Shown here piece by piece: positions 34,097 to 42,414 of a stretch of 64,000 nt of DNA (positions within the stretch are counted from its first letter, which is position 1; every line of letters begins with the position of its first letter). Made by a program: the position numbers and the translations under genes. The DNA lies in assembly GCF_001704275.1 (NCBI RefSeq), contig NZ_CP011533.1:3844001-3908000 (forward strand). Reading direction: 5' to 3'. Source of the DNA: Streptomyces noursei ATCC 11455. Lineage in GTDB: Bacteria; Actinomycetota; Actinomycetes; Streptomycetales; Streptomycetaceae. A model generated the notes under the pieces. It was not told where the DNA came from. It saw nothing but the letters and a program-made list of their open reading frames with translations, and did not search any database.

Positions 34097-35797
34097 TCAG
34101 AGCCGGTTCACCAGCGCCTTGAAGTCCGGCCAGGACAGCGCGGGGGTGCGCGGGTCCCAGGTCTTCTGCGCCAGCGCCGCGAGCGGCATCCTGATGCCGG
34201 CCGCGATCTGCTGCGCGGTCTGCGCCTGTGCGCGGTCGTTCCAGATCGCGAACCGGGCCCCGGGGATGCGGTCGGCCCCGGTCAGGCTCGCCGGTACGGA
34301 CACCGGCGAGGTGTGGCGCAGCACCAGCGGGGTCCAGCTCTTGTAGATCCGCTCGCCGGTCGGGTACGTGAAGTTGTTGGGCTCGCCGAGCACGTAGTAG
34401 AGGTACTCGTCGTTGAGGTTGAGCACGGTGCGGCCCTCGCGGAGGAACTCGGCGGGGTCGCGGGCGCCGATCTCCTTGCCGGTCCAGTAGGCGACCGTGC
34501 GGTTCTTGTCCGCGGCCACCTTGCCGCCGGCGAAGAAGCCGTCGTTCCAGGCTTCGATCCGGGTCTTGCCGGCGGCCTGGACGGTCTTCTGCCGGTCGTT
34601 GAGCCAACCGGTCGCCAGGTCCTTGATGGTGGCGCCGGGGCCGTACTTGTCCTGCGCGGCCTTGGCGAGCTGCGGGTAGGACGCCTCGGGGTTCGAGGCC
34701 ATCAGCACCTGGTACTCGTCGCCGCCAAGGTGCCAGTACGGGCCGGGGAAGAGCTGCGCGTACTCCTTCAGCAGCGAGTCGACGAGCTCGCCCGCCTGGG
34801 GCTTGGAGATGTCGATGGCGCCGCGGAGCACCTTGCCGGAGGCGTTGCGCAGTTGCAGGTCGGGGTAGTGGTCGAGGACGGCGCCGAGGTGGCCGGGCGA
34901 GTCGATCTCCGGGATGAGGGTGACGTGCAGGCTCTGCCCGACCTTGATCAGGTGGCGGACCTGGTCCTTGGTCAGGTGGTCCGCGGAGACGATGTCGGGG
35001 TGGCTGTCGCTCTGGATGCGGAAGCCCTGGTCGTCGGAGAAGTGCAGCTGGAGCTGGTTGAGCTTGAGGTCGGCGAGCTGCCGGATGCGGGCCTCGATCC
35101 AGTCCGCGGTGAACGACTTGCGGGCGTTGTCGAGCAGCATGCCGCGCTGGGGGCGGTCCGGACGGTCCTCGATGGTGCCCTCGGGGAGGCCGCCGGCGTT
35201 GCGGACGGCCTGCTTGACGGTCCGTGTGCCGTAGAAGACCCCGGCGTCGGTGGGGGCGGTGAGGGTGAGCCGGCCGCCGCGGGCGGCGAGGGTGTAGGAC
35301 TCGTCGACGGTGCTGCCGGGCGCGTTGTCGGGCCCCTTGGCGCCGCCGCTGAGCTTCACCTCGACGTCGCCGGGCCGGACGTCCTGGTTTCCCCAGACCA
35401 CGGCCAACCCGCCGAGATCTTTGGCCATAAGTTGCGCCTCATCGGCGACGGTGCTCTTCTCCCCGGCCGGTACCACGATCCGGGCGCCCTTGGTCGGTCG
35501 CCAGCCGATTCCGTTCGCCGGGCGGAAGTCCCGTACGGCCGGGACGATGTGTGGCGGACCGGTCACCTTGGCCCAGCTGGGGATGGGCGCGGCGGGGCTG
35601 GAGGAGCTGGGAGCAGCGCCGGGAGCCTGGGAATCGGCCCCTTGCGCGCAGCCGCCGAGCGCCAGCGCGCCGGCCAGCACCGGGACGGCCAGCAGTGCGC
35701 GGCGGGCCTCCGGGCCGGCGGCCCGACGGGCCGGAGGCGGGTCCTGAGGGGAGGCTGAGGACCGCGGGAAACGCGGCGGCCGCATCGGGTTCGACAT
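34097..35797 (-). CDS. beta-N-acetylhexosaminidase, GH20 lipoprotein
   Basis: A 566-residue secreted enzyme releasing terminal GlcNAc/GalNAc from chitin oligomers or wall fragments. The N-terminus has a basic region, a hydrophobic core (RALLAVPVLAGALAL) and a lipobox LGGC, so it is a lipoprotein. A GH20b-like domain precedes the catalytic barrel, which shows DRPDRPQRGMLLDNARKSF, LNQLQLHFSDDQGFRI, IPEIDSPGHLGAV, and HLGGDEYQ with the Asp-Glu catalytic pair of substrate-assisted catalysis. Monocistronic with a strong terminator. No DasR box was noticed upstream. Confidence 0.93.
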   Translation of the reverse strand: MSNPMRPPRFPRSSASPQDPPPARRAAGPEARRALLAVPVLAGALALGGCAQGADSQAPGAAPSSSSPAAPIPSWAKVTGPPHIVPAVRDFRPANGIGWRPTKGARIVVPAGEKSTVADEAQLMAKDLGGLAVVWGNQDVRPGDVEVKLSGGAKGPDNAPGSTVDESYTLAARGGRLTLTAPTDAGVFYGTRTVKQAVRNAGGLPEGTIEDRPDRPQRGMLLDNARKSFTADWIEARIRQLADLKLNQLQLHFSDDQGFRIQSDSHPDIVSADHLTKDQVRHLIKVGQSLHVTLIPEIDSPGHLGAVLDHYPDLQLRNASGKVLRGAIDISKPQAGELVDSLLKEYAQLFPGPYWHLGGDEYQVLMASNPEASYPQLAKAAQDKYGPGATIKDLATGWLNDRQKTVQAAGKTRIEAWNDGFFAGGKVAADKNRTVAYWTGKEIGARDPAEFLREGRTVLNLNDEYLYYVLGEPNNFTYPTGERIYKSWTPLVLRHTSPVSVPASLTGADRIPGARFAIWNDRAQAQTAQQIAAGIRMPLAALAQKTWDPRTPALSWPDFKALVNRL

Positions 35798-36193
35798 CGT
35801 GCAATCCTCACTTTTCGGGGCGAAGGTATTGCCAGGGGGCGGAACAGGTCGTCCACCGAGCGCGCGAGAGCTCTCTCATCCGGGTGAAAATCGCGCATCC
35901 GTCGGACAGTGGCCGGCGGGCGTCGTTAGCGTGGCCTCGCCGTCGCTCACTCCGTTCCGGGGCGCGTGGACCGCCGGACAACCGCCGGGTGCCACCTCAT
36001 GTGACGTATCACCACACCTGCCTCCACTTCCGTACGTATCAGACTTTTCATCCATTTCGCCCCACGCGTCGCTCGGATTCCGCCAGTCGTCCGCCGCCCA
36101 TCCGCCCTCTCCCTCACCACCGCACCCGCCGTTCACCTCCGCCCCAGCCACCACGCCGATCACACTCGACTGCTTCCGCCCGAGGAGCCCACG
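35798..36193. other. 396-bp intergenic region between hexosaminidase and OHCU-like gene
   Basis: It holds divergent promoters. The frame of the downstream plus-strand gene remains open through much of it without an ATG or GTG. No RNA gene or hairpin of note. Confidence 0.45.
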
Positions 36194-36769
36194 CTGTCCG
36201 GTGACACTCCGGCCGTCCGACCGACGGCGCGGCCCCAACCGCCCGCTCCGCGGTGCGGCATACCTTGGCAGAACCGGCTCGCCCCGGCTCCGGCGGCCGG
36301 CCTCGACCGCTTCCACGCACTCCCCCACCACCAGGCCGTCGTCACCCTGCTGACCTGCTGCGGCTGCCTCCGCTGGGGCGAACGGCTCGCCGGCCACCGC
36401 CCCTACCCGGACCCGGAGTCCCTGCTGGCCGCCGGCGACGAGGCCAGCTACGACCTCACCTCGGCCGAGCAGGTCGAGGCGCTGGCCCAGGAGGCGCCCG
36501 CGCCGCTCCCACCGGCTCGCCCCGGCCCCGGCGCCCTCGCCGCCCACACCGCACTGCGCGCCGCGCACGCCGCGTACGAGCTCCGCTTCCGGTACGCCTT
36601 CGTCATCTGCCTGGACGGCTACCGTGCCGACGAGCTGATGGACCAGACCCTGCACGCCATCCGCACCCGCCTGGCACACGAACCGGACGAGGAGCGGTCG
36701 GTCGCCGCGGAGGAATTACGGCGGCTGGCGCGCGCCAGGCTCGCGCGACTCGCGGCCGGATGTCCTTGA
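36194..36769 (+). CDS. OHCU-decarboxylase-like protein (CTG start)
   Basis: A 191-residue helical protein. Its frame is recognisable from GLDRFHALPHHQAVVTLLTC, CLRWGERLAGHRPYPDPESL, HTALRAAHAAYELRFRYAFV-ICLDGY, and a final RLAHEPDEERSVAAEELRRL. These match the layout of 2-oxo-4-hydroxy-4-carboxy-5-ureidoimidazoline decarboxylases (uric acid breakdown), including the FxFVIC strand. The family's HPxIG catalytic segment is not visible: the equivalent stretch is LAQEAPAPLPP, so activity is doubtful. No in-frame ATG or GTG exists; CTG at 36194 has GAGGAG six bases upstream. It sits 180 bases upstream of sdhC, a position I recall as conserved in Streptomyces. Confidence 0.7.
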   Translation: MSGDTPAVRPTARPQPPAPRCGIPWQNRLAPAPAAGLDRFHALPHHQAVVTLLTCCGCLRWGERLAGHRPYPDPESLLAAGDEASYDLTSAEQVEALAQEAPAPLPPARPGPGALAAHTALRAAHAAYELRFRYAFVICLDGYRADELMDQTLHAIRTRLAHEPDEERSVAAEELRRLARARLARLAAGCP

Positions 36770-36951
36770 TGGACGGGTTCGGACTTGTGTGATAGCCCGT
36801 TGGTGCCTGTTTGATCACACCTAAGGACCCCCGCGCGAGGAACCGACAACTCGTCGATACGATGACGAGCGGCCGGTGGACCGTACCCGGCCGGGCCCGA
36901 CCGACAGAGAAGCCGGCGCGGCCCTAGTCCCCGCTCCCGGAGGGTTCTTCC
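36770..36951 (+). promoter_or_regulatory. sdh operon promoter region
   Basis: A dyad GTGTGAT (36787-36793) and ATCACAC (36814-36820) with a 20-base spacer lies about 130 bases before sdhC. The regulator is unknown. GGAGGG precedes the sdhC GTG. Confidence 0.4.
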
Positions 36952-37332
36952 GTGCCGGCTGGAACGCTGTACCGCGGCCGGGAAGGCATGTGGTCCTGGG
37001 TGGCTCATCGAGTCACTGGCGTCCTCATCTTCTTCTTCCTGTTCGTACACGTCCTCGACACCGCTCTCGTCCGTGTCTCCCCCGACGCGTACGACAACGT
37101 CGTAGCGACTTACAAGACGCCCATCGTCAACGTGATGGAGTACGGCCTGGTGGCCGCCATCCTCTTCCACGCGCTCAACGGCCTGCGGGTCATCGCTGTG
37201 GACTTCTGGTCCAAGGGCCCGAAGTACCAGAAGCAGATGCTGTGGACCGTCGTCGGCGTCTGGGTCGTGCTGATGGCTGGTGCCTTCTACCCCGTGCTGC
37301 AGCACACCCTGCGCACGCTGTTCGGGAGCTGA
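36952..37332 (+). CDS. sdhC: succinate dehydrogenase cytochrome b556 subunit
   Basis: A 126-residue membrane anchor with three spans. It has the diagnostic MWSWVAHRVTGVLIFFFLFV with the quinone/heme-side His-Arg, and LFHALNGLRVIAVD with a heme-ligand His. Start GTG 36952 with GGAGGG seven bases upstream. It is the first gene of sdhCDAB and anchors complex II to the membrane, passing electrons to menaquinone. Confidence 0.95.
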   Translation: MPAGTLYRGREGMWSWVAHRVTGVLIFFFLFVHVLDTALVRVSPDAYDNVVATYKTPIVNVMEYGLVAAILFHALNGLRVIAVDFWSKGPKYQKQMLWTVVGVWVVLMAGAFYPVLQHTLRTLFGS

Positions 37333-37335
37333 CGC

Positions 37336-37803
37336 GTGATGTCTGCTGAATCCACCACCGCCGAGAACGTCGCGCTCTACGACGCGGACAATCCCGCTCC
37401 GGTCATCGAGGCGCCGCGCAAGCGCACCGGGAGGACCCCGAAGTCGACCCGCACCAACTTCGAGCTGTACGGCTGGCTGTTCATGCGGCTGTCCGGCATC
37501 GTCCTGGTCGTCCTCGTCCTCGGCCACCTGCTGATCCAGCTGGTGCTCGACGGCGGCGTCTCCAAGATCGGCTTCGCCTTCGTGGCCGGCCGCTGGGCCT
37601 CGCCCTTCTGGCAGGTCTGGGACCTGCTGATGCTGTGGCTGGCCATGCTGCACGGAGCCAACGGCCTGCGCACCGTCATCAACGACTACGCGCAGCGGGA
37701 CAACACCCGCTTCTGGCTGAAGATGCTCCTCTACACCGCCACGGTGTTCACCGTCCTTCTGGGCACGCTGGTGATCTTCACCTTCGACCCGAACATCCGC
37801 TAG
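37336..37803 (+). CDS. sdhD: succinate dehydrogenase hydrophobic membrane anchor
   Basis: A 155-residue three-span protein after an N-terminal tail of about 40 polar residues. It contains LFMRLSGIVLVVLVLGHLLI, with the conserved Arg-Leu-Ser and a His heme-ligand candidate, and MLHGANGLRTVINDY. It lies three bases behind sdhC. GTG 37336 or ATG 37339 may start it. Confidence 0.94.
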   Translation: MMSAESTTAENVALYDADNPAPVIEAPRKRTGRTPKSTRTNFELYGWLFMRLSGIVLVVLVLGHLLIQLVLDGGVSKIGFAFVAGRWASPFWQVWDLLMLWLAMLHGANGLRTVINDYAQRDNTRFWLKMLLYTATVFTVLLGTLVIFTFDPNIR

Positions 37804-37834
37804 GCCCCGGGCTGAGGGACTGAGGTATCCACCC

Positions 37835-39589
37835 ATGCAGATCCACAAGTACGACACCGTCATCGTCGGCGCCGGCGGCGCCGGCATGCGCGCCGCCATC
37901 GAGGCGACGAAGCGCAGCCGCACCGCCGTGCTGACCAAGCTCTACCCGACCCGCTCCCACACCGGTGCCGCCCAGGGCGGCATGGCCGCGGCCCTCGCCA
38001 ACGTCGAGGAGGACAACTGGGAGTGGCACACCTTCGACACGGTCAAGGGCGGTGACTACCTGGTCGACCAGGACGCCGCCGAGATCCTGGCGAAGGAGGC
38101 CATCGACTCGGTCCTCGACCTGGAGAAGATGGGCCTGCCCTTCAACCGCACGCCGGAGGGCCGGATCGACCAGCGCCGGTTCGGCGGTCACTCCCGCAAC
38201 CACGGCGAGGCCCCGGTCCGCCGGTCCTGCTACGCCGCGGACCGCACCGGCCACATGATCCTCCAGACGCTGTACCAGAACTGCGTCAAGGAGGGCGTGG
38301 AGTTCTTCAACGAGTTCTACGTCCTGGACCAGCTGATCACCGAGGTCGACGGCGTCAAGAAGTCGGCCGGTGTGGTCGCCTACGAGCTGGCCACCGGCGA
38401 GATCCACGTCTTCCAGGCGAAGTCGGTCATCTACGCCTCGGGCGGCACCGGCAAGTTCTTCAAGGTGACGTCGAACGCGCACACCCTGACCGGTGACGGC
38501 CAGGCCGCGTGCTACCGGCGCGGGCTGCCGCTGGAGGACATGGAGTTCTTCCAGTTCCACCCGACCGGCATCTGGCGGATGGGCATCCTGCTGACGGAGG
38601 GCGCCCGCGGTGAGGGCGGCATCCTCCGCAACAAGGACGGCGAGCGCTTCATGGAGAAGTACGCGCCCGTCATGAAGGACCTCGCCTCGCGTGACGTCGT
38701 CTCGCGCTCCATCTACACGGAGATCCGCGAGGGCCGCGGCTGCGGTCCCGACGGCGACCACGTCTACCTGGACCTGACGCACCTGCCGCCGGAGCAGCTG
38801 GACGCCAAGCTGCCGGACATCACCGAGTTCGCGCGCACCTACCTCGGCATCGAGCCCTACACGGACCCGATCCCGATCCAGCCGACCGCGCACTACGCCA
38901 TGGGCGGCATCCCGACCAACGTCGAGGGTGAGGTCCTGGCGGACAACACCACCGTCGTGCCGGGCCTGTTCGCCGCCGGCGAGGTCGCCTGCGTCTCCGT
39001 GCACGGCGCCAACCGCCTGGGCACCAACTCGCTGCTGGACATCAACGTCTTCGGCCGCCGGGCCGGCATCGCGGCCGCGGAGTACTCGGCCACCGCCGAC
39101 TTCGTCGAGCTGCCCGAGAACCCGGCGTCGCTGGTCGCCGAGCAGGTCGAGCGGCTGCGCAACTCCACCGGTGGCGAGCGGGTCGCGGAGCTGCGCAAGG
39201 AGCTCCAGGAGTGCATGGACGCCAACGTGATGGTGTTCCGCACCGAGCAGACGATCAAGACCGCGGTCGAGAAGATCGCCGAGCTGCGCGAGCGCTACCG
39301 GAACGTGGCGATCCAGGACAAGGGCAAGCGCTTCAACACCGACCTGCTGGAGGCCATCGAGCTGGGCAACCTGCTCGACCTGGCCGAGGTCATGGCGGTG
39401 TCCGCGCTGGCCCGCAAGGAGTCCCGCGGCGGTCACTACCGCGAGGACTACCCCAACCGCGACGACGTCAACTTCATGCGGCACACCATGGCGTACCGCG
39501 AGGTGGGCGCCGACGGTTCCGAGTCGATCCGGCTCGACTACAAGCCGGTCGTGCAGACCCGCTACCAGCCGATGGAGCGTAAGTACTGA
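37835..39589 (+). CDS. sdhA: succinate dehydrogenase flavoprotein subunit
   Basis: A 584-residue subunit oxidising succinate to fumarate. It has TVIVGAGGAGMRAAIEATKR (FAD-binding), RSHTGAAQGG with the His that covalently holds FAD, FGGHSRNHGEAPVRRSCYAA, and the catalytic-domain IQPTAHYAMGGIPTNVEGEV and VHGANRLGTNSLLDINVFG. Length and order are standard. It overlaps sdhB by one base (TGATG). Confidence 0.97.
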   Translation: MQIHKYDTVIVGAGGAGMRAAIEATKRSRTAVLTKLYPTRSHTGAAQGGMAAALANVEEDNWEWHTFDTVKGGDYLVDQDAAEILAKEAIDSVLDLEKMGLPFNRTPEGRIDQRRFGGHSRNHGEAPVRRSCYAADRTGHMILQTLYQNCVKEGVEFFNEFYVLDQLITEVDGVKKSAGVVAYELATGEIHVFQAKSVIYASGGTGKFFKVTSNAHTLTGDGQAACYRRGLPLEDMEFFQFHPTGIWRMGILLTEGARGEGGILRNKDGERFMEKYAPVMKDLASRDVVSRSIYTEIREGRGCGPDGDHVYLDLTHLPPEQLDAKLPDITEFARTYLGIEPYTDPIPIQPTAHYAMGGIPTNVEGEVLADNTTVVPGLFAAGEVACVSVHGANRLGTNSLLDINVFGRRAGIAAAEYSATADFVELPENPASLVAEQVERLRNSTGGERVAELRKELQECMDANVMVFRTEQTIKTAVEKIAELRERYRNVAIQDKGKRFNTDLLEAIELGNLLDLAEVMAVSALARKESRGGHYREDYPNRDDVNFMRHTMAYREVGADGSESIRLDYKPVVQTRYQPMERKY

Positions 39590-40362
39590 TGAGCACCCCG
39601 ACCATCGACAAGCACTCCGCGGCCCTGGACGCGGCCGAGAACGACGCTGCGCACCTGATCAGCGTCACCTTCCGGATCCGCCGGTTCAACCCGGAGGTCT
39701 CCGAGGAGGCCGGCTGGCAGGACTTCCAGCTGGAGATCGACCCCAAGGAGCGCGTCCTGGACGCCCTCCACAAGATCAAGTGGGACCAGGACGGCTCGCT
39801 CACCTTCCGCCGCTCCTGCGCGCACGGCATCTGCGGCTCGGACGCCATGCGGATCAACGGTCGCAACCGGCTGGCCTGCAAGACGCTGATCAAGGACATC
39901 AACCCCGAGAAGCCGATCACCGTCGAGGCCATCAAGGGCCTGACGGTGCTGAAGGACCTTGTCGTCGACATGGAGCCCTTCTTCCAGGCGTACCGGGACG
40001 TGATGCCGTTCCTGATCACCACCGGCAACGAGCCGACCCGCGAGCGCCTGCAGTCCTCCGAGGACCGCGAGCGCTTCGACGACACCACCAAGTGCATCCT
40101 GTGCGCGGCCTGCACCAGCTCGTGCCCCGTGTTCTGGAACGACGGCCAGTACTTCGGCCCGGCGGCGATCGTCAACGCGCACCGCTTCATCTTCGACTCG
40201 CGTGACGAGGGCGGCGAGCAGCGGCTGGAGATCCTCAACGACAAGGACGGCGTCTGGCGCTGCCGGACGACCTTCAACTGCACGGACGCCTGCCCGCGCG
40301 GTATCGAGGTCACCAAGGCGATCCAGGAGGTCAAGCGGGCCCTGATCACCCGGCGGTTCTGA
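39589..40362 (+). CDS. sdhB: succinate dehydrogenase iron-sulfur subunit
   Basis: A 257-residue subunit with three Fe-S clusters. [2Fe-2S] ligands lie in SCAHGICGSDAM and the following RLACKT; [4Fe-4S] in CILCAACTSSCPVFW; [3Fe-4S] in NCTDACPRGIEVTKAIQEVK. It carries electrons from SdhA to the quinone site at SdhC/D. It is the last gene of the operon, followed by a strong terminator. Confidence 0.97.
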   Translation: MSTPTIDKHSAALDAAENDAAHLISVTFRIRRFNPEVSEEAGWQDFQLEIDPKERVLDALHKIKWDQDGSLTFRRSCAHGICGSDAMRINGRNRLACKTLIKDINPEKPITVEAIKGLTVLKDLVVDMEPFFQAYRDVMPFLITTGNEPTRERLQSSEDRERFDDTTKCILCAACTSSCPVFWNDGQYFGPAAIVNAHRFIFDSRDEGGEQRLEILNDKDGVWRCRTTFNCTDACPRGIEVTKAIQEVKRALITRRF

Positions 40363-40395
40363 TCCGTCGGGCCCGACCCGGGCCGCTTGCTTCCC

Positions 40396-40431
40396 AGGGC
40401 CCCGCCCCCGTTCGTACGGGGGCGGGGCCCT
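40396..40431 (+). terminator. terminator of the sdh operon
   Basis: AGGGCCCCGCCCCCGT (40396-40411) pairs perfectly with 40416-40431 around a four-base loop, ending in a T pair. It lies between convergent sdhB and MerR genes, so it may be bidirectional. Confidence 0.85.
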
Positions 40432-40467
40432 TCGCCGTCTCCGGGCTCGGCCGCGGGCCGGTGCCGG

Positions 40468-40905
40468 TCAGTCCGACCGCAGGGCCATCGCGGCCAGTGC
40501 CTCGTCCTGGGCACGCCGTTCCCGCATAACCTGGGCGTAGGCTCCCAGGGCCGCCCGGCGTCGCTGCAACTCGGCTATCTCGGCGTCGAGTTGGGCCATC
40601 TGCCGCTCCACCACGCCGCACGAGAAGCTGCACGACATCAGGCCGGGACCGCCCTGGGCGCAGGGCAGCAGGTCGCGGATGGAGTCGGTGTTCAGACCGG
40701 TGGCGAGCAGTTCGCGGATGCGGGCGACGGTCGCGACGGCTCCTGCGTCATAGGTGCGGTAGCCGTTCGTGTCGCGTCCGGCGCAGAGCAGGCCGCGCTG
40801 CTCGTAGTAGCGCAGCACTCGGGTGCTGACGCCGGCGCGGCGGGCCAGTTCGCCGATCCGCATCGGTCCCGTCGGCCGCGGATCCGTCCCCGTGCCGTCC
40901 GCCAT
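40468..40905 (-). CDS. MerR family transcriptional regulator
   Basis: A 145-residue protein from ATG 40905 with a GAGAGGGG site. The HTH is MRIGELARRAGVSTRVLRYY, then EQRGLLCAGRDTNGYRTYD. A C-terminal coiled coil is VVERQMAQLDAEIAELQRRR. Two Cys in the linker (LPCAQGG and SCSFSCG) could bind metal or act as redox sensors. It diverges from an alpha/beta hydrolase gene with a MerR-type dyad between them. Confidence 0.9.
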   Translation of the reverse strand: MADGTGTDPRPTGPMRIGELARRAGVSTRVLRYYEQRGLLCAGRDTNGYRTYDAGAVATVARIRELLATGLNTDSIRDLLPCAQGGPGLMSCSFSCGVVERQMAQLDAEIAELQRRRAALGAYAQVMRERRAQDEALAAMALRSD

Positions 40906-40948
40906 GTGACGCCCCTCTCCCCCGCTTCTTCCCGGTGTCGGCTTGACC

Positions 40949-40964
40949 TTGACACCAGTGTCAA
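40949..40964. promoter_or_regulatory. MerR operator TTGACAC-CA-GTGTCAA
   Basis: A perfect 7-bp dyad just downstream of a TTGACC -35-like hexamer (40943-40948), 17 bases before the hydrolase ATG. This placement between promoter elements is characteristic of MerR activation. Confidence 0.7.
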
Positions 40965-40981
40965 AGGGCAACCTCTCGGGC

Positions 40982-41803
40982 ATGACGCAGATTCCCGTAG
41001 CGCAGACCCCGTCCGTTTCCCTTCCCCGTCTCTCCACCACCGTCGCCGGCCCGGCCGACGGCCCCGGCGTCCTGCTGGCGCACGGCGCGACCGGCAGCGT
41101 CCGGGACAACTACGGCACGCTGATCCCGGCCCTGACCGCCACCGGCCACCGGGTGGTGGCGCCGGACTACCCCGGTTCGGGCGAAACCCCGCGCGCCGCC
41201 GGCCCGTTGGAGCTGGACGCGCTGGCCGACGCGGTGGTCGCCGAGGCGGTCGCGGCCGGGCTGGAGACCTTCACCGTGATCGGCTTCTCGATGGGCACCG
41301 CGGTGTCCGTGCGGGCCGCGGCCCGCCATCCGGAGCGGGTGCGGGGGCTGGTCCTGACCGCCGGGCTGGCCAAGGCGGACGCCCGCGCCAACGTCTGGCT
41401 GGACCTGTGGCTGCGGCTCCTGGACCGCGGCGACTACCAGGGCTTCGCCCAGGCGCGGGCGCTCAGCGGGCTGTCGCCGGAGCGCCTGAACGCGCTGCCG
41501 CCGGCCGAGCTGGCCGCCGTGCTGGACCCGGACCCGACGCTGCCGCCGGTCGGCTCGGCGGAGCAGGCGGCCCTGGTGAAGGCCCTGGACACCACCGCCG
41601 ACCTGCCGGGCATCACGGTCCCGACCCTGGTCGTCGCCACGACCCTGGACGCGCTGCTGGACCCGGCCAACTCCCGCTATCTGGCGGACCACATCCCGGG
41701 CGCGGAGTACGTCGAGATCGCCACCGGGCATCTGCCGATGGTCGAGCGGAACGCGGAGTGGCTGGCGCTGATCGGGGACTTCCTGGCCGCGCGGGGCCTG
41801 TGA
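40982..41803 (+). CDS. alpha/beta hydrolase
   Basis: A 273-residue enzyme with the canonical fold: GVLLAHGATGSVRDNYGTLI (oxyanion HG), nucleophile elbow VIGFSMGTAV with Ser at about residue 109, acid residue near TLVVATTLDALLDPANS, and catalytic His in IATGHLPMVE. There is no signal peptide. Probably an esterase or lactonase induced through the divergent MerR protein. Start ATG 40982, just past the operator. Confidence 0.9.
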   Translation: MTQIPVAQTPSVSLPRLSTTVAGPADGPGVLLAHGATGSVRDNYGTLIPALTATGHRVVAPDYPGSGETPRAAGPLELDALADAVVAEAVAAGLETFTVIGFSMGTAVSVRAAARHPERVRGLVLTAGLAKADARANVWLDLWLRLLDRGDYQGFAQARALSGLSPERLNALPPAELAAVLDPDPTLPPVGSAEQAALVKALDTTADLPGITVPTLVVATTLDALLDPANSRYLADHIPGAEYVEIATGHLPMVERNAEWLALIGDFLAARGL

Positions 41804-41834
41804 CCTGCGGTCCGTCCCCGGGCCCGCCGCGTCC

Positions 41835-42344
41835 TCATGCCGGCTCGCCGGCCAGCACCTTGTCGAGGAAGGCGTCCAGATTCCCCACGGTGCGCGCGAT
41901 CCGGTCCGCCAGCGGAAGGGTCTCCTCGTGCCGCCCGGCGAGCTGGGACTTCTTGCGGCCGCGGACGTAGAGGGAGCAGGCGAGGTCGGCGCACAGATAG
42001 GTGCCGACGGTGTTGCCCTGCCGGCCCGCGACCCCGGCACGGCGGGCGGCGAGCAGGCTGACGCCGGAGCCCGGGTGCCCGGTCAGGCAGATCGAGCAGA
42101 CCGTCGTCTTGGTGAAGCTGCGCCGTACGCCCTGCGGCACCCGCAGGGTCACACCCATCAGGCCGTCGGCCCGCGGGGCGACCAGGTAGCTACGGTCCGG
42201 CGCTCCCCGGTCGCGCCACCCGAGGAAGTCGAGGTCCGCCCAGGGGAGTTCGGCCAGCCCCACGGGGAGGTTGAGCCTGCTCGCCTCGCCCTTCGAGCAG
42301 TTCACGAAGGACGCGCGTATCTGTTTTTCGCCAACCGGATCCAT
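41835..42344 (-). CDS. FBP-domain (fusidic-acid-resistance-type EF-G-binding) protein
   Basis: A 169-residue protein. The C-terminal half holds a treble-clef zinc site: TVCSICLTGHPGSGVSLLAA and later TYLCADLACSLYVRG, followed by a helical tail. This resembles the zinc-binding domain of FusB-type proteins that release EF-G from the ribosome. The N-terminal part is NCSKGEASRLNLP. Family proteins are common in actinobacteria, where the role in fusidic acid tolerance is inferred. It converges on the alpha/beta hydrolase gene. Confidence 0.8.
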   Translation of the reverse strand: MDPVGEKQIRASFVNCSKGEASRLNLPVGLAELPWADLDFLGWRDRGAPDRSYLVAPRADGLMGVTLRVPQGVRRSFTKTTVCSICLTGHPGSGVSLLAARRAGVAGRQGNTVGTYLCADLACSLYVRGRKKSQLAGRHEETLPLADRIARTVGNLDAFLDKVLAGEPA

Positions 42345-42414
42345 GGCTCGGGACGCTAACAGCGGGGTCCGGGGCGCGTCGTCCGATTTTCCGGTGCCCC
42401 GTCCCCGCCGGTCG

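Noticed and set aside
36001..36012. GTGA-CGTA-TCAC as a Crp-type site
   Set aside because: The spacer is four bases rather than six and there are no flanking conserved bases; it could occur by chance.
35876..36679. A 267-codon minus-strand frame opposite the OHCU-like gene
   Set aside because: Composition is Gly/Arg/Ala shadow-like, while the plus strand carries recognisable OHCU family text.
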